Positions 27,457 to 38,192 of a stretch of 64,000 bases of DNA are shown here, piece after piece; the stretch's first letter is position 1, and each line of letters opens with the position of its first letter. The position numbers were made by a program, and so were the translations under genes. The notes beneath the pieces are model-generated. The model was not told the origin of the DNA and did no database searches. It saw nothing but the letters and a program-made list of their open reading frames with translations. Source of the stretch: Stentor coeruleus (lineage: Eukaryota > Ciliophora > Heterotrichea > Heterotrichida > Stentoridae); the NCBI GenBank assembly GCA_001970955.1, contig MPUH01000034.1, positions 1 to 64,000 on the forward strand, written 5' to 3'.

Positions 27457-28044
27457 ATGTATTTACTTTTTATACTTTCATTGGCTTATGGTATATCATT
27501 TACACTTGAAGGTAAAGGAGCTTTAAGATGTTTTAGTCAATATACAAATACTGGAAAGGAGATTATTGGAGCATATGTTGTTTCAGGAGAAAAAGATCAA
27601 AATGTTTTGACTACTGTTATTGATAATCATGGAAGATTTGTTCATACAAGTCAAGCTAGGTCAAGAGAAGGAAAATTCGAAATCAAAGCTGATAAGGATT
27701 CAGTTTATAAACTATGCTTCCAGTCTAAAGATAAAACCCGAAAATCAATAAGTTTTGATATTTATAGCCAGGAAGGATTACAAGAGGAAAATTTTGCTAC
27801 ACAAGATGAAGTTACACCTTTACGTGTAGGTTTTAGAGGAGTTAGTAGAAATTTAGATACAATCTATAGGAATATTCAGTTTTATGAACGTAGAGAAAGT
27901 ACACATAGAGATCTTGCTGAAATTACATGCGACCGAATACTATTTTGTGGAATTATCAAAATGGTTGTATTGGCGTTTATATCTTTTGCTCAAATCTGGA
28001 TTATGAGAGTTTTATTTAATAATAAGCGTGGGATTACAGTTTAG
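27457..28044 (+). CDS. p24/TMED (emp24/gp25L) family cargo receptor
   Basis: About 195 residues. The ATG at 27457 gives a clean signal peptide (MYLLFILSLAYGISF); the frame is open further upstream but overlaps SRPK. A GOLD-type beta domain follows, with a Cys pair at about residues 26 and 88 (LRCF, YKLCFQS). Then come the conserved membrane-proximal helix (RNIQFYERRESTHRDLAE) and one transmembrane segment. The short tail MRVLFNNKRGITV has the aromatic/hydrophobic residue and terminal Val of p24 tails but no KKxx signal. p24 proteins cycle between ER and Golgi in COPII/COPI vesicles and sort GPI-anchored and other cargo. No intron is needed. Confidence 0.88.
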   Translation: MYLLFILSLAYGISFTLEGKGALRCFSQYTNTGKEIIGAYVVSGEKDQNVLTTVIDNHGRFVHTSQARSREGKFEIKADKDSVYKLCFQSKDKTRKSISFDIYSQEGLQEENFATQDEVTPLRVGFRGVSRNLDTIYRNIQFYERRESTHRDLAEITCDRILFCGIIKMVVLAFISFAQIWIMRVLFNNKRGITV

Positions 28045-28071
28045 ATAAAATAAGATACGTTCTGATAATAA

Positions 28072-29292
28072 ATGGAAAACAAGGAGGAAAACAGCATTGA
28101 AGAAAAAATAGGAAAACCCAACTCAAAAATTGGTTCTTGGCATGAACTACATGAGCATGAGTTTATAAAAGACAATGAGTATATCCACCATGGGTATCGA
28201 CTTAATTTTAATTCCTCTCGCAAAATACTGACAAGTTTATTCATGGTCCATAACGAGACTGCGAATGTATGGAGTCATTTATTTGGAGTTTTTATATTTC
28301 TCTGTTTATTAGGATATACAATTATTTGGCTTGGTATTCCTTCAAAAGTATCAGAGATGCATATTGTCGAAGATTTAAAAGTCACGATTATCAACTCAGT
28401 CAATGAATTAGCTCATAGCGCAGCAAGATATGAGTCTATTTTTGAGTCTCAAATATCTGAGTTGTATCAAGATGCTTATTATTTAAGTCATGAGTTTGAA
28501 GAGAGAATTTTTTCAATGTATAATCGTTTAAGTTCAGCTAATACAACAGAGAAATTTAAACCATTAGTAAAAAAGTTAGAGAATATTATAGCGAAAATAG
28601 ACTCGCATGATTATGATTGGATTGATTTGTATAATGATAAATATCAAACTTCAGCTGGGGTATCCAGATGGCCTATATTTGTGTTTATTGCATCAGCAAT
28701 GATATGTCTTATGTGTTCAAGTATTTTTCATTTATTTAGTGCTCATTCATTTATAATAAATAAGAAACTTTCAACACTAGACTATGCTGGTATTTCTATT
28801 CTTATTGCTGGATCGTTTTACCCTCCAGTATACTATACGTTTTATTGTTTCCCAAGTAATTTTTATGCAGATTATATTGTTTTATACCTTTCAGGAATAT
28901 CAGTTGCTTCATTGATTACTTTTATTGTATCTTTTATCCCGGGTTTCCAAGATCCTAGCATGAGATGGTTTAGAGGAGTATTATTTGTTGTACTTTCTTT
29001 ACTTGGAATTATTCCTATGGTTCATTTATACTTTTTGTAAAAATTATTTAGGCCACAGTCTTATCATTTTATAAACTGTGCCAAGTATTTTGCTTTAATG
29101 GGTGCTTCATATTTGATTGGGGTAGCGATATATATATCAAGAGTACCTGAAAGATTTTATCCAGGAAAGTTTGATTTTATTGGAAGCTCACACAATATTT
29201 GGCATTTGTTTGTCTTGACCGCTGCACTTTTTCATTATTTAGGATGCCTTGGAACATTTCATACACGCCAGTCATTAACATGCTTTGCTTAA
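28072..29292 (+). CDS. PAQR / adiponectin-receptor family membrane protein, one 15-nt intron
   Basis: Exons 28072-29036 and 29052-29292 are joined by removing GTAAAAATTATTTAG (29037-29051), giving 401 residues. The family start is clear: NEYIHHGYRLNF, then MVHNETANVWSHLFGV. Later zinc-site histidines appear in SSIFHLFSAHS and in the last helices (NIWHLFVLTAALFHYLG). About seven transmembrane segments are expected. An unusual soluble insert of about 110 residues follows the first helix, between SKVSEMHIVED and TSAGVSRW. Animal AdipoR and yeast Izh proteins are zinc-dependent hydrolases or receptors linked to ceramide metabolism and membrane fluidity. The ligand or substrate here is unknown. 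The spliced exon restores the otherwise missing last helices. Confidence 0.9.
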
Positions 29293-29478
29293 TAGATTAG
29301 AATTTCAAATTAGTTAAAGATTAGAGATTAGGATATGGGTTTATTATAAAATATTTAGAATTTAACTATAAGTTAAAAAACCTTAAGTTAGAGAATATTA
29401 TAATTCAATTATAAACTTTTATGAATAGATGTACTTTTTTTAGATATGGCTTATTACTAATTAAAGATTTTATTATAT

Positions 29479-30627
29479 ATGGAAAATCAAGAAACAGTAA
29501 TCTGCGATATATGGTAATATCTAAACAGCGACAAAGAAATCGCAGCCCTTTCAATCCAAGTTCATAAAGTTCACTGTGAGAGAAATACTATAAAATGCCA
29601 ATTATGTGATAAAAAACTTAACCGGTATGATTTGGAAAAGCATAACATTGAATTTCATGTACTTAAAAAATGTGATGCATGTCAGGCATCAATGGAAATT
29701 AGGTATTTTAGCATACACGATTGCCCAAAAAAACCAATTATTTGTGAATATTGTGAAGCATCATTTCCTACTGACCTTTATAAATCTCATATTTTTGAAT
29801 GTGGGAATCGTACAGATCAATGCCCAAGATGTAGAAACTATATAAAAAAGCGTGATTATATCGAGCATCGGATGAAAAATAATTGTAAACTCTACTCAAA
29901 TCCTAATTCAAACTTATATGAAGAAATGAAATATGAACAAAACAAATATTATAAAAATCCAGATGAAAAAAATGAAATTTCAGTTAAAAAACCTTTAAGT
30001 GTCCAAGAATCTATAAAAAAACCTATTCAACAAAAAGCGAGAGAGCCGGTAAAAATATTAGATATTTTAAGTAGAAATACTAAATCCAAAGATGAAGAAA
30101 ATAGTAAATCTGATTCTTATGATAAAAACATTAAATCATCTATTGGTAAATCAGAGGCTAATAAAATCGGTAAAATTGGAGTGAAATCTTTACCTGATAT
30201 TCAAAGTAAACCTAATAACTCAAGATTAACAGGCCAAAGAGGTGATAAATTTAATCCAACAATCAGTCCGAAAATATCCCCTAAGCCTATTCAATATGCA
30301 ACTATTCCTAAAATCAGTTCAAAGATAGCGAAATCGGAAAATCAAGATAAAGCTCAAGACTTTGATGACCCTAATGAAGATGAGATTCCTCAAGAAATTT
30401 ATGAAGATTCTTATCCACCTCCGAAAAAGGATTGGGATTTTTATAGTAATCCAAATGAGCAAATAGAACCTTTACCACAAAATCCATTACGTAATAGTAA
30501 TTATACAGATATAGATGATCAGATATTTAAGCAAGTTTTGGCAGAATCTGAAAAGGATGGTTTTGGTTTAACTGAAGATGAGAGGATAATGAATGAAGTT
30601 GTTATGAAAAGCTTGAAAGACAGATAG
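29479..30627 (+). CDS. TRAF-type zinc-finger protein (TRAFD1/XAF1-like), one 15-nt intron
   Basis: Exon 1 is 29479-29513 and exon 2 is 29529-30627. The intron GTAATATCTAAACAG is at 29514-29528. The spliced protein has 377 residues. The junction completes a CxxC pair (VICDIC). Repeated Cys/His pairs follow over residues 9-140: VHKVHC, CQLCDKKL, CDACQASM, CEYCEASF and CPRCRNY. This ladder of TRAF-type fingers is typical of TRAFD1/XAF1 relatives. A long disordered Lys/Ser/Pro region comes next. The C-terminus has two short acidic helical segments (DDQIFKQVLAESEKD and EDERIMNEVVMKSLKD) that resemble ubiquitin-interacting motifs, though the usual Ala is Val. A ubiquitin-signalling role is inference. 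Confidence 0.8.
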
Positions 30628-31056
30628 ATAACCTTTAATAAGCAAAATTATGTAGTGAAATCTTATAAGGATAGGAGAAAGCAAGCCAACTAAAAAAATT
30701 GTATATAAATTATATAAAAATCATCAATCGCTTAGTCCATCATATTTATTACATCCAAAGTTACATTCAATTATCATAATCGTCGCAAAAACACTAACAT
30801 CATTTCTGAAAAAAACAATTTTTAATACATAAATTAACATAAAAATATATATAAATTATATAAACCTAAACTTAAATTATATTCAAGACTTTTTTTTGGA
30901 TAATAATAAATTACTTTTATAAGATTTAAATCTTAGAAAGTTAATAAGGATTCTAAAATAAGTTATTTTCTAACAAATAAATAAATCAGAAGATATTTTC
31001 AACTATAAAACTATTATTTTCAATAACTACTTATTTAGTTTGCTTAAAATTCTATA
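30628..31056. other. Intergenic promoter region of the coiled-coil gene
   Basis: A 429-bp AT-rich gap between two + strand genes. It is C/A-leaning towards the downstream start. I see no ORF or RNA signature. Confidence 0.5.
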
Positions 31057-33915
31057 ATGTCAATTGAATTCGAACTAACAAAATTCGAAAATAAAATTAG
31101 ATCCATGGTCTTGGATTTAATGAGTCCAGGGGCCAGAAGGATGATGGAAATTCAAGAAACACTCGGAGAGCTTATTCGTTATAATTCACATCATTCAAAG
31201 CGTCTTGATGATCTTGATTTCAATTTTAGTTCAGTACAAGGAAAAATAAACCTAATTGATGAAGTCCATAAAATATCCCAAGATCTTAGAGCTCACACAA
31301 TCAACTTTGAAACTGAAATCAATCAGAAAATCCAAATAATGACTGGAAATGTTAGTAAAGCTACTCATAAAGTTGAAGATATGTCAATGAAAGTACTTAC
31401 CCTTGAAGAAAACTTTAGAAGTTCTCGAACAGAAATATCAGAATATACAAATACTGTAAATATTGTGAAAAATGCGATTATTGAAGATCAAAAAGAACTT
31501 GTCAAACTTGTTGATAAATCTGTAGCTGAAACTAAGAAAATGTGGGATATTAACGATAGAAGACTTAATAAAAATGAACATGCTGTATTAGCTTTTACTG
31601 ATAATGCTTTACCACATATGCTTGCTGATGTTGAAAAAAACTCTCGAGAAATTAAAGAAGTAAAAAAAGAACTTAAAGATAATTTAGAAAAGAAAATGGA
31701 TGTTCAAGACTACCAAAAACTTAAAAGGAACTTGAAATATGAACATGAAAAAGTACAAGAAAAACTTAAAAATCTTACTGATTATAATGATAAAATTGAA
31801 GAGTATTTGGATAATTATTTGCCATTAGAAAGATGGAATGCGATATCTGATGCAATTTGTAAATTAGATCCAAAGCATTTAAGGAAATTTATAGAATATG
31901 ATGAAACTAAAATGGAGTCATATAAAAGTAATATTGATCAAGAACATAATGATATAGAAGGAATTAGTAGTAAAGCTTTAGAATCATATATTACAAGTTT
32001 ATCAAGAAGGGAGACAATGAAAATAGAGATTGAAAAAGCGGAATTAGAAGAAAAAGCCGCACTTGCAAGAGCTAGACAGAATAGCGCTGAGAGAAAAAGA
32101 AGGAAGAAAAAGGAATCAAGAGATAATAGACATAAAAAAGATAGAAGACCAAGTTATGAAGATGATGATTATGATACTACGGAAAGACTTGATGTGCCAA
32201 GAGATCATGAAGTTTCAAGAGATGCTTTGTATAATGAAAGATCAAGAAAACATGGTAATCATGGTAGGCATATTAGAGATCGTAGTATGAGATCTATAAA
32301 TCCTGAAGAACGAAATGAGGAGTTTTTACATGAGAAAATGAATTTAACAAGTAATTATGATATATCACATCATATAAATGATGAAAAGGGAAGAATACAA
32401 GAAGGGGATTTTAAACAAACTGTTGATGAGTTTAAAACTAGTCATGAAAATTTGATTCTCAATGAGTCTTCAAAGAATAATATGGCTAAAGACCCATCAG
32501 TACAAGTTATAATAAAAGAAGCATCTGTTCAAAACCTTCAAAATGAAGATGAACAAGATAAATATATGTCTAAGAATACAAGTAGAAACCCTTCTAGAAA
32601 TGTTAGTAGAAATCAATTGGGAAATATAGAAAAAGAAACTTTTAATGCAGAAATTACAAGAAATCCTAGCCATAATCATCTTACACCTGAAGAATTTGAA
32701 GCTAAAGTAATACATAAAGAATCATCTAAAATTAATATTCAAACATCTGAAGCTAAAAATGATATAGAGATACTTCAAATGCAACCTAAAAATTCTACAG
32801 CTAAAATACAAATTGAAGATACTAACAATATATACAACCCAACTGATAATATTTTTTCATTAGAAATAAAGCCTATGAAAGGTCCAGATGAAGAAATTGA
32901 GGATTTCTATAGGGATATTAGTGAAGCTGAATCTCCAGAATCTTTCCATGCTAATGATTTTGGATTAATTCAGCATAAAGAAAGCATTGAAAATCCTAAA
33001 TTCGCAAGAAAAGTCACTGCTTCTCCTAGAGATGATTATTCACCTGAGTACTCTCCAAGTATTGATATTGAAAAAATTGAAGCAGATATCGAAGAACTAA
33101 AGAAAAATATCGAGAAAGTCGCTTTAGATACTGCTGTTGCTAAACAAATCACTATTGACAATACAAAAATCTATGAAGACTCTGCTCAAAAGTCTTCAGA
33201 AGCTCTAAATAAATTTCAGATGTCTCTGGAATCTAACTTAGGCCTACTTCACGAAGAGATGAAGCAGCAGGTTCTTCGAAACAAACAAGACAAAATTGAT
33301 TTGGGTAAACAAATGACACTTTATCATGCAGAACAAAGGGCTAACACATTAACATTAGAAAAAATCGATCAGCAGATATCATCAGTAAATGAATTATTAA
33401 TGAGTCTAGCAGAAATCGGTAAAATATTATATGTATTAATAGCCCAAGAAGAAGAAGATCGTCAATCACTTCAATTAATAGGTTATTCAGAAGCTAAAGT
33501 ACAAAAACCTTATATTTCTTTAAAAGCTGATTGTATGTCTTGTTCAGGTCAAAATCCAACAATTTTAAATGCCTTTAAAATGGCATGTCTTAATTATATG
33601 CCAGGTTCTGTTAAATATCGACATAGAACATATACTAGAAAACAACTTATAAGTGTTTTAGGTTCAGTAGCTAATTCATCATGGAATCAAGCGACAAATA
33701 GATCTCCAAGATTTTCTTCTGAGCTTGGGTCATATCAAACTATACCCACACCAATAGAAGAAAAACTTGTACAGAGCTCAAAAAATCATAGATATAATAG
33801 AAGTCAATTTATAGACTTACCTAGTTTGAATACCAGTAAAGTTTTTATTGAGTCTACAGATACTTTTGTTAGTAGCACTAGAGAAATCAAAAGCAAGCAT
33901 AGTACTCAATTGTGA
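31057..33915 (+). CDS. Large coiled-coil protein of unknown function
   Basis: A 952-residue frame without interruption. Residues about 1-260 are heptad-rich (for example LDDLDFNFSSVQGKINLIDEV and EIKEVKKELKDNLEKK). A conserved-looking globular patch follows (YLPLERWNAISDAICKLDPK). Residues about 330-430 are very basic and charged (ERKRRKKKESRDNRHKKDRR). The middle is disordered with repeated S-R-N units (TSRNPSRNVSRNQ). A second coiled coil spans about 670-800 (DIEELKKNIEKVALDTAVAK). The last ~120 residues are Cys/Ser-containing (DCMSCSGQNPTILNAF). The layout fits a cytoskeletal or cortical scaffold of ciliates, but I do not recognise a named family. Confidence 0.75.
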   Translation: MSIEFELTKFENKIRSMVLDLMSPGARRMMEIQETLGELIRYNSHHSKRLDDLDFNFSSVQGKINLIDEVHKISQDLRAHTINFETEINQKIQIMTGNVSKATHKVEDMSMKVLTLEENFRSSRTEISEYTNTVNIVKNAIIEDQKELVKLVDKSVAETKKMWDINDRRLNKNEHAVLAFTDNALPHMLADVEKNSREIKEVKKELKDNLEKKMDVQDYQKLKRNLKYEHEKVQEKLKNLTDYNDKIEEYLDNYLPLERWNAISDAICKLDPKHLRKFIEYDETKMESYKSNIDQEHNDIEGISSKALESYITSLSRRETMKIEIEKAELEEKAALARARQNSAERKRRKKKESRDNRHKKDRRPSYEDDDYDTTERLDVPRDHEVSRDALYNERSRKHGNHGRHIRDRSMRSINPEERNEEFLHEKMNLTSNYDISHHINDEKGRIQEGDFKQTVDEFKTSHENLILNESSKNNMAKDPSVQVIIKEASVQNLQNEDEQDKYMSKNTSRNPSRNVSRNQLGNIEKETFNAEITRNPSHNHLTPEEFEAKVIHKESSKINIQTSEAKNDIEILQMQPKNSTAKIQIEDTNNIYNPTDNIFSLEIKPMKGPDEEIEDFYRDISEAESPESFHANDFGLIQHKESIENPKFARKVTASPRDDYSPEYSPSIDIEKIEADIEELKKNIEKVALDTAVAKQITIDNTKIYEDSAQKSSEALNKFQMSLESNLGLLHEEMKQQVLRNKQDKIDLGKQMTLYHAEQRANTLTLEKIDQQISSVNELLMSLAEIGKILYVLIAQEEEDRQSLQLIGYSEAKVQKPYISLKADCMSCSGQNPTILNAFKMACLNYMPGSVKYRHRTYTRKQLISVLGSVANSSWNQATNRSPRFSSELGSYQTIPTPIEEKLVQSSKNHRYNRSQFIDLPSLNTSKVFIESTDTFVSSTREIKSKHSTQL

Positions 33916-34243
33916 ATAATTACTGGTTATGATTAATATAATTTTTTTTTTTATATGATAGTGTATATGTGCTATTGTTAGTTTAAAAGATTGGCTTTGG
34001 AATATAAAGTATAAGTTTTGGAACTTCACTTTTTTTATAAGATTGGAATATGGGGAAATAAATTCGGAGGTATTTAAATTAAAACTGGGTTTTTTATAAG
34101 ATTTTGCATGCTGGTGAAAAATTTATAATAACTAAATCTGCAGATTATCGGTGTATGTATAACATACAGAAAAACAGCTCCTTAAGATCCTTCACTATAT
34201 ATTTTTAGTAAAAATCCTATATGAAACTAATTTAATATCTAAA
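33916..34243. other. Convergent intergenic region
   Basis: 328 bp between the 3' ends of the coiled-coil gene (+) and the citrate synthase (-). It holds T-runs and no supported gene. Confidence 0.5.
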
Positions 34244-35659
34244 CTAATTAACCTCTCTTCTTTTAGCTCTTGTTGAAGTAACTGATGATAAGAAAAAGTC
34301 TGATTTTTGTCTTTTATCCACAGGCACATAATCCCTAGTTCTTTTTCCAATATAATTTTGCCTAGGACGAACAATTTTATTTTCAGGGTCAGCATGAAAT
34401 TCTTTCCAATGAGCAAGCCATCCCGCAACTCTTGGAATCGTAAACAACACAGGGAACATATCTGTAGGGAAACCCATTGACTTATAAATCACTCCTGTAT
34501 AAAAATCTACATTCGGATACAGTTTTCTATCAATAAAATACTTATCAGTCAAAGCAATCCTTTCTAATTCCATAGCAATATCAATAAGTGGCTCTTTCCC
34601 ACATACCGAAAATACATCATCAGCTATTTTTCTAACAATTATAGCCCTTGGATCATAATTTTTATATACCCTATGCCCAAATCCCATAAGTCTACCTTTA
34701 CCAGCTTTAACTTTTTCTAAAAAGCTAGGAATATTAGATACAGATCCGATTTCTTCTAACATTCTTAATACTGCTTCATTTGCCCCTCCATGTTTTCTTC
34801 CATATAAAGCTGCAGCTGCTCCTGCAATACAAGTATAAACATCTACTTCACTTGATGCTAAATGTCTCATAGCCGCTGTTGAACAGTTTAGTTCATGTTC
34901 AGCATGAAGAATAAACAAAACATCTAAAGCTCTTACAAGTTTAGGATGGGATTTATAGTTTCCTTCATTAAGTCTATCCATCATATATAAAAAGTTTTCG
35001 ATATAATTCAATCCTTGAGCTGGCTCATTAAATGGCCTTCCAATTCGGTTTCTATAAGCATAAGCGGCTACTGTAATAATTCTTCCCATGATTCTATATA
35101 TTTGCTTATTCATAAGCAGAGTGTCTTTATAAGGATCCATTCCTGGAAGCAAAGCTGGATTTTGTTCTGGTTGAAAAGTACTCATAGCACTCATAGTACT
35201 TACAAGAACTCCCATAGGGTGTGCGTCATAGTGGAAATTTTTCATCATTCGAGATATATCCGTGTGCAAATAAGTGTGATGAAGAATTTTATGCTCCCAT
35301 TTCTCAAATTGCATTTTGGTAGGTAGTTCCCCATTAATTAGAAGAAATGCGACCTCTAGAAAAGATGATTTTTCTGCTAACTCTTCAATAGGATAGCCTC
35401 TATACTCTAAAATGCCTTTATCCCCATCAATATAACTAATTCGTGAAGTACAACAAACAGTTTGCATATACCCTGGATCATATACCATTAAGTTTTCCCC
35501 TTCTTGATTTTTCAGTTTTCCCATGTCTTTTCCTAGTACAAAACCATTCTTTATTGGTACTTCTAGGGTTTTTCCATTCCTATTATCAGTGATAGTAAGA
35601 CTTGATCTAGCCAACAAATGACTTTGAATAATTTGTAGCCTGTGGACAGAGTTATCCAT
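34244..35659 (-). CDS. Citrate synthase with a PTS2-like N-terminus (probably peroxisomal)
   Basis: A 471-residue type I/II-like citrate synthase. It condenses acetyl-CoA and oxaloacetate to citrate and CoA. Catalytic residues are visible: His290 in RKHGGANEAVLRM, His329 in MGFGHRVYKNYDPR, and Asp385 in YPNVDFYTG. The segment FILHAEHELNCSTAAMRHLASS resembles the bacterial and plant-glyoxysomal branch. Residues 7-15 are RLQIIQSHL, an R-L-x5-H-L pattern that matches the PTS2 peroxisome-import consensus, and the C-terminus has no PTS1. This points to a peroxisomal enzyme of the glyoxylate cycle rather than the mitochondrial one. The targeting is inferred. The start is the only Met before the conserved region. 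No intron is present. Confidence 0.92.
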   Translation of the reverse strand: MDNSVHRLQIIQSHLLARSSLTITDNRNGKTLEVPIKNGFVLGKDMGKLKNQEGENLMVYDPGYMQTVCCTSRISYIDGDKGILEYRGYPIEELAEKSSFLEVAFLLINGELPTKMQFEKWEHKILHHTYLHTDISRMMKNFHYDAHPMGVLVSTMSAMSTFQPEQNPALLPGMDPYKDTLLMNKQIYRIMGRIITVAAYAYRNRIGRPFNEPAQGLNYIENFLYMMDRLNEGNYKSHPKLVRALDVLFILHAEHELNCSTAAMRHLASSEVDVYTCIAGAAAALYGRKHGGANEAVLRMLEEIGSVSNIPSFLEKVKAGKGRLMGFGHRVYKNYDPRAIIVRKIADDVFSVCGKEPLIDIAMELERIALTDKYFIDRKLYPNVDFYTGVIYKSMGFPTDMFPVLFTIPRVAGWLAHWKEFHADPENKIVRPRQNYIGKRTRDYVPVDKRQKSDFFLSSVTSTRAKRREVN

Positions 35660-36478
35660 TTATATTACGTAATTAGTTCAAATACTCTACATGAAATATG
35701 CTTTAGGTTTTTAGGAAGTTTTAAAGGATTCATTGCAGAAATTATAAGACCTGATGAAAAATTAGACCTTTTATAGGAAGTTAGTTGGAAAAGTTAAATA
35801 AAAAGGTTTATTAGAAGATAAGATACTTAGAAAAATGTAATAAAATGTGTATAGTTGATAGATTGTTGTAGCAAGTGCTGATTTTTTACTTTTTATGACA
35901 AATTAAATTGTATTTATTAGAAAAAATTAAATCACCTATTTTTAAATCATACACTAGGTCTTGATTATTCTTTATAAGCAGTTTATTAATCTTAAAGTAA
36001 ATTTTCGTTTTTTATCTGCTATTAAAATATCATTATGACAAGCATTTTACTTATAGACTATTAAAGAAATTTTGTCCTGAATGAAAATATGAACTGTATA
36101 TCTTATATGAACTTTTATCCTTGGAGTAATATAATGAATTGATTCAAATCATTCAATAAAGTAAGGTTTATAATTTTCTGCATTGACATCTATTTAATAT
36201 CATATCAAATTGATAATTTATAAACTTAACTAAGACATTTTAAATAGCATATATCATAATAACTAGAATTAGATAATAAATGCTATGTATCTTCTTATCT
36301 GTACCAGTTAATAGTGAGAAATTACAATANGTTGATTCACTAATAATTTACATCAAACTATATATATATTTTTGTCGAAACACAAAAATTATCATTAAAT
36401 TTAATACAATTGACTTTATATTTAGCGTAAAACTTTTTTAATTCACTTTCTAACATCTACTTAGGATTTCTATAAGTT
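35660..36478. other. Intergenic region containing an N
   Basis: 819 bp between citrate synthase (5' end on the minus strand) and the 3' end of CK2 alpha (-). An N at 36330 marks an assembly gap; unlike most others it has no duplicated flanks that I can see. No ORF or RNA gene is supported. Confidence 0.5.
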
Positions 36479-37573
36479 TTATAATGAATTCTTTAATATT
36501 TGCCAAGTTTCATATTCAGGAGCTGATCTGCTATATTCAACCCCAGACTCAATTCTCTTAAACATTTCTACAACTGGTCTAAAATACTGATGATTCATAG
36601 CATCTTTAGGAGTAACTCTTTTTGCCTATATATAAATTACATGATCATAAACAAGGCACTTATCTAAAAAATCCTGAACTTCTTCAGTTGCTAAATGTCT
36701 ATTTTGATTATTTATAAAATGACTCCACTTTTTCCTAGCATGATTAGTCAAAATATCATCAAATTCTTCATCTAATTCTATATTGTATTTGCTTAAATAC
36801 TCATACAAACTTGCTGTGCCCATAATTTTCGCTATTTTTACTAATTGGTCATAATTATCATCACCATGAAAGAATGGTTCTTTCTTAAATATCTAAATAT
36901 CTCTTACAATTGCAGCTAACATTGCCCCAAGGCTCCACATATCAAGAGAATAATTATAATATTGATCATTCACAAGCAATTCTGGACCTTTATAATATCT
37001 AGATGCGACACGAACATTATATTCTCTACCAGGAAAATAAAACTCAGCAAGTCCCCAATCAATAACTCTTAATTTTCTAAGACCATGATCTATCATAACA
37101 TTATGTGGTTTAATATCTCGATGAATAATACCTTGAGAATGACAGTAATCAAGTGCTTTAAGAATTTCAAATATATAAAAACGAATTTCAAAATCTGAAA
37201 GTGTTGGAAATAAGCTTTTATAATCATAATTGTTTACATACTCAAAAACTAATGCTGGGGTTTTTGTTATTGGATCACGGACCATATCTAGAAGACCTAT
37301 GATATTTGGCCCTGATTGAATATTTTGCAAAATCTTTACTTCTCTATAGATTTTTTTCTTTTTAACTGGCTTAAGAAGCTTTATAACAACTTTTTTGTTT
37401 GTAGGTAAATGGGTACCTAAAAAAACTTCTGAATATTTGCCCCTTCCTAATTTTTGGTGAACAATATAGTTAGAAGGTGAATTCCAAGTTATTCTTAGAT
37501 TATCAAACGTACTATATTCTGTTGGTCTTTCTCTGTTCACGTTCCCATAGTATTTGGGCAAAGCATAGTCCAT
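36479..37573 (-). CDS. CSNK2A: Casein kinase 2 alpha catalytic subunit, two 15-nt introns
   Basis: Minus-strand exons are 37573-36908, 36892-36641 and 36625-36479. The introns are GTAAGAGATATTTAG (36893-36907) and GTAATTTATATATAG (36626-36640). Splicing yields 354 residues, the normal CK2 alpha length. Hallmarks are GRGKYSEVF (43-51), Lys65, the basic cluster [13 protein letters not shown] (68-80) that recognises acidic substrates, and [10 protein letters not shown] with Asp153. The CK2-specific DWG replaces DFG (Asp172). Exon 2 gives the [21 protein letters not shown] and [13 protein letters not shown] segments; exon 3 gives the [17 protein letters not shown] end. CK2 is a constitutively active Ser/Thr kinase for acidic sites, working with a beta subunit not found in this window. 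Confidence 0.96.
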
Positions 37574-38147
37574 TTTTTAATAGCTTATATGATTGTTTTT
37601 TATGAATAAAATTTTTTTTTTTTAGATGCAAAAAGAGTTTAGGGAGGTAGATTTTGGAAAAGGTTGTTTGGGTTTAAAAAATATTTTTTTTGTTGGTTAT
37701 TTAGATGTGTGAGTTATTTGAAGATATAATTTTTTCGGTTGGGTTTATTGATTTAGAAGGGTTTTATGGAAATTTTGGAGTTTTTTCTTATGAATTTTAT
37801 TGTTGTTTAATAGTTTATGAAGTTGAAGAGGTGTTTTTTGGATAATTTGCGATTTTAAAATTCTTATTTAGATTATGTGAGTGCTTGTAAGGAAAGGGGG
37901 GAAATTCAAATGATGCAGAAAAGGTTAAAAATGCAATTTGAATAAAAATTACAATCACATTACATGATGCCTTATTCTGATAGCAAAAGTAATTAAATTT
38001 TATAAAAGCCCCACTAAATATTTTTGACATATAAATTTCTACGATAAATTTCTTATTAGGAATAAACACTAAATACTAATTTTATTCTAAAGGTGGCAAA
38101 TATTTATTTTTTTTCTGTTCATTAAGNATAAACACTAAATACTAATT
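37574..38147. other. Intergenic region upstream of CK2 alpha
   Basis: 574 bp between CK2 alpha (5' end) and the small coiled-coil gene (3' end), both minus. The part next to CK2 alpha is T/G-rich on the + strand with a long T run near 37610. The far end contains the first copy of a duplication around the N at 38127. An 84-codon minus-strand ORF here looks like chance. Confidence 0.5.
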
Positions 38148-38192
38148 TTATTCTAAAGGTGGCAAATATTTATTTTTTTTCTGTTCATTAAG
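38062..38192. repeat. 65-bp direct duplication around an assembly N
   Basis: Positions 38062-38126 and 38128-38192 are the same 65 bases, separated by the N at 38127. The second copy carries the last ~14 codons of the small coiled-coil gene. This looks like two unmerged contig ends rather than a natural repeat. Confidence 0.85.

Noticed and set aside
35015-35326. Plus-strand 103-codon ORF inside the citrate synthase gene
   Set aside because: It is the antisense shadow of a strongly conserved enzyme.
37815-38069. Minus-strand 84-codon ORF upstream of CK2 alpha
   Set aside because: Composition is Phe/Ile-rich as in random AT-rich DNA, and no motif is present.
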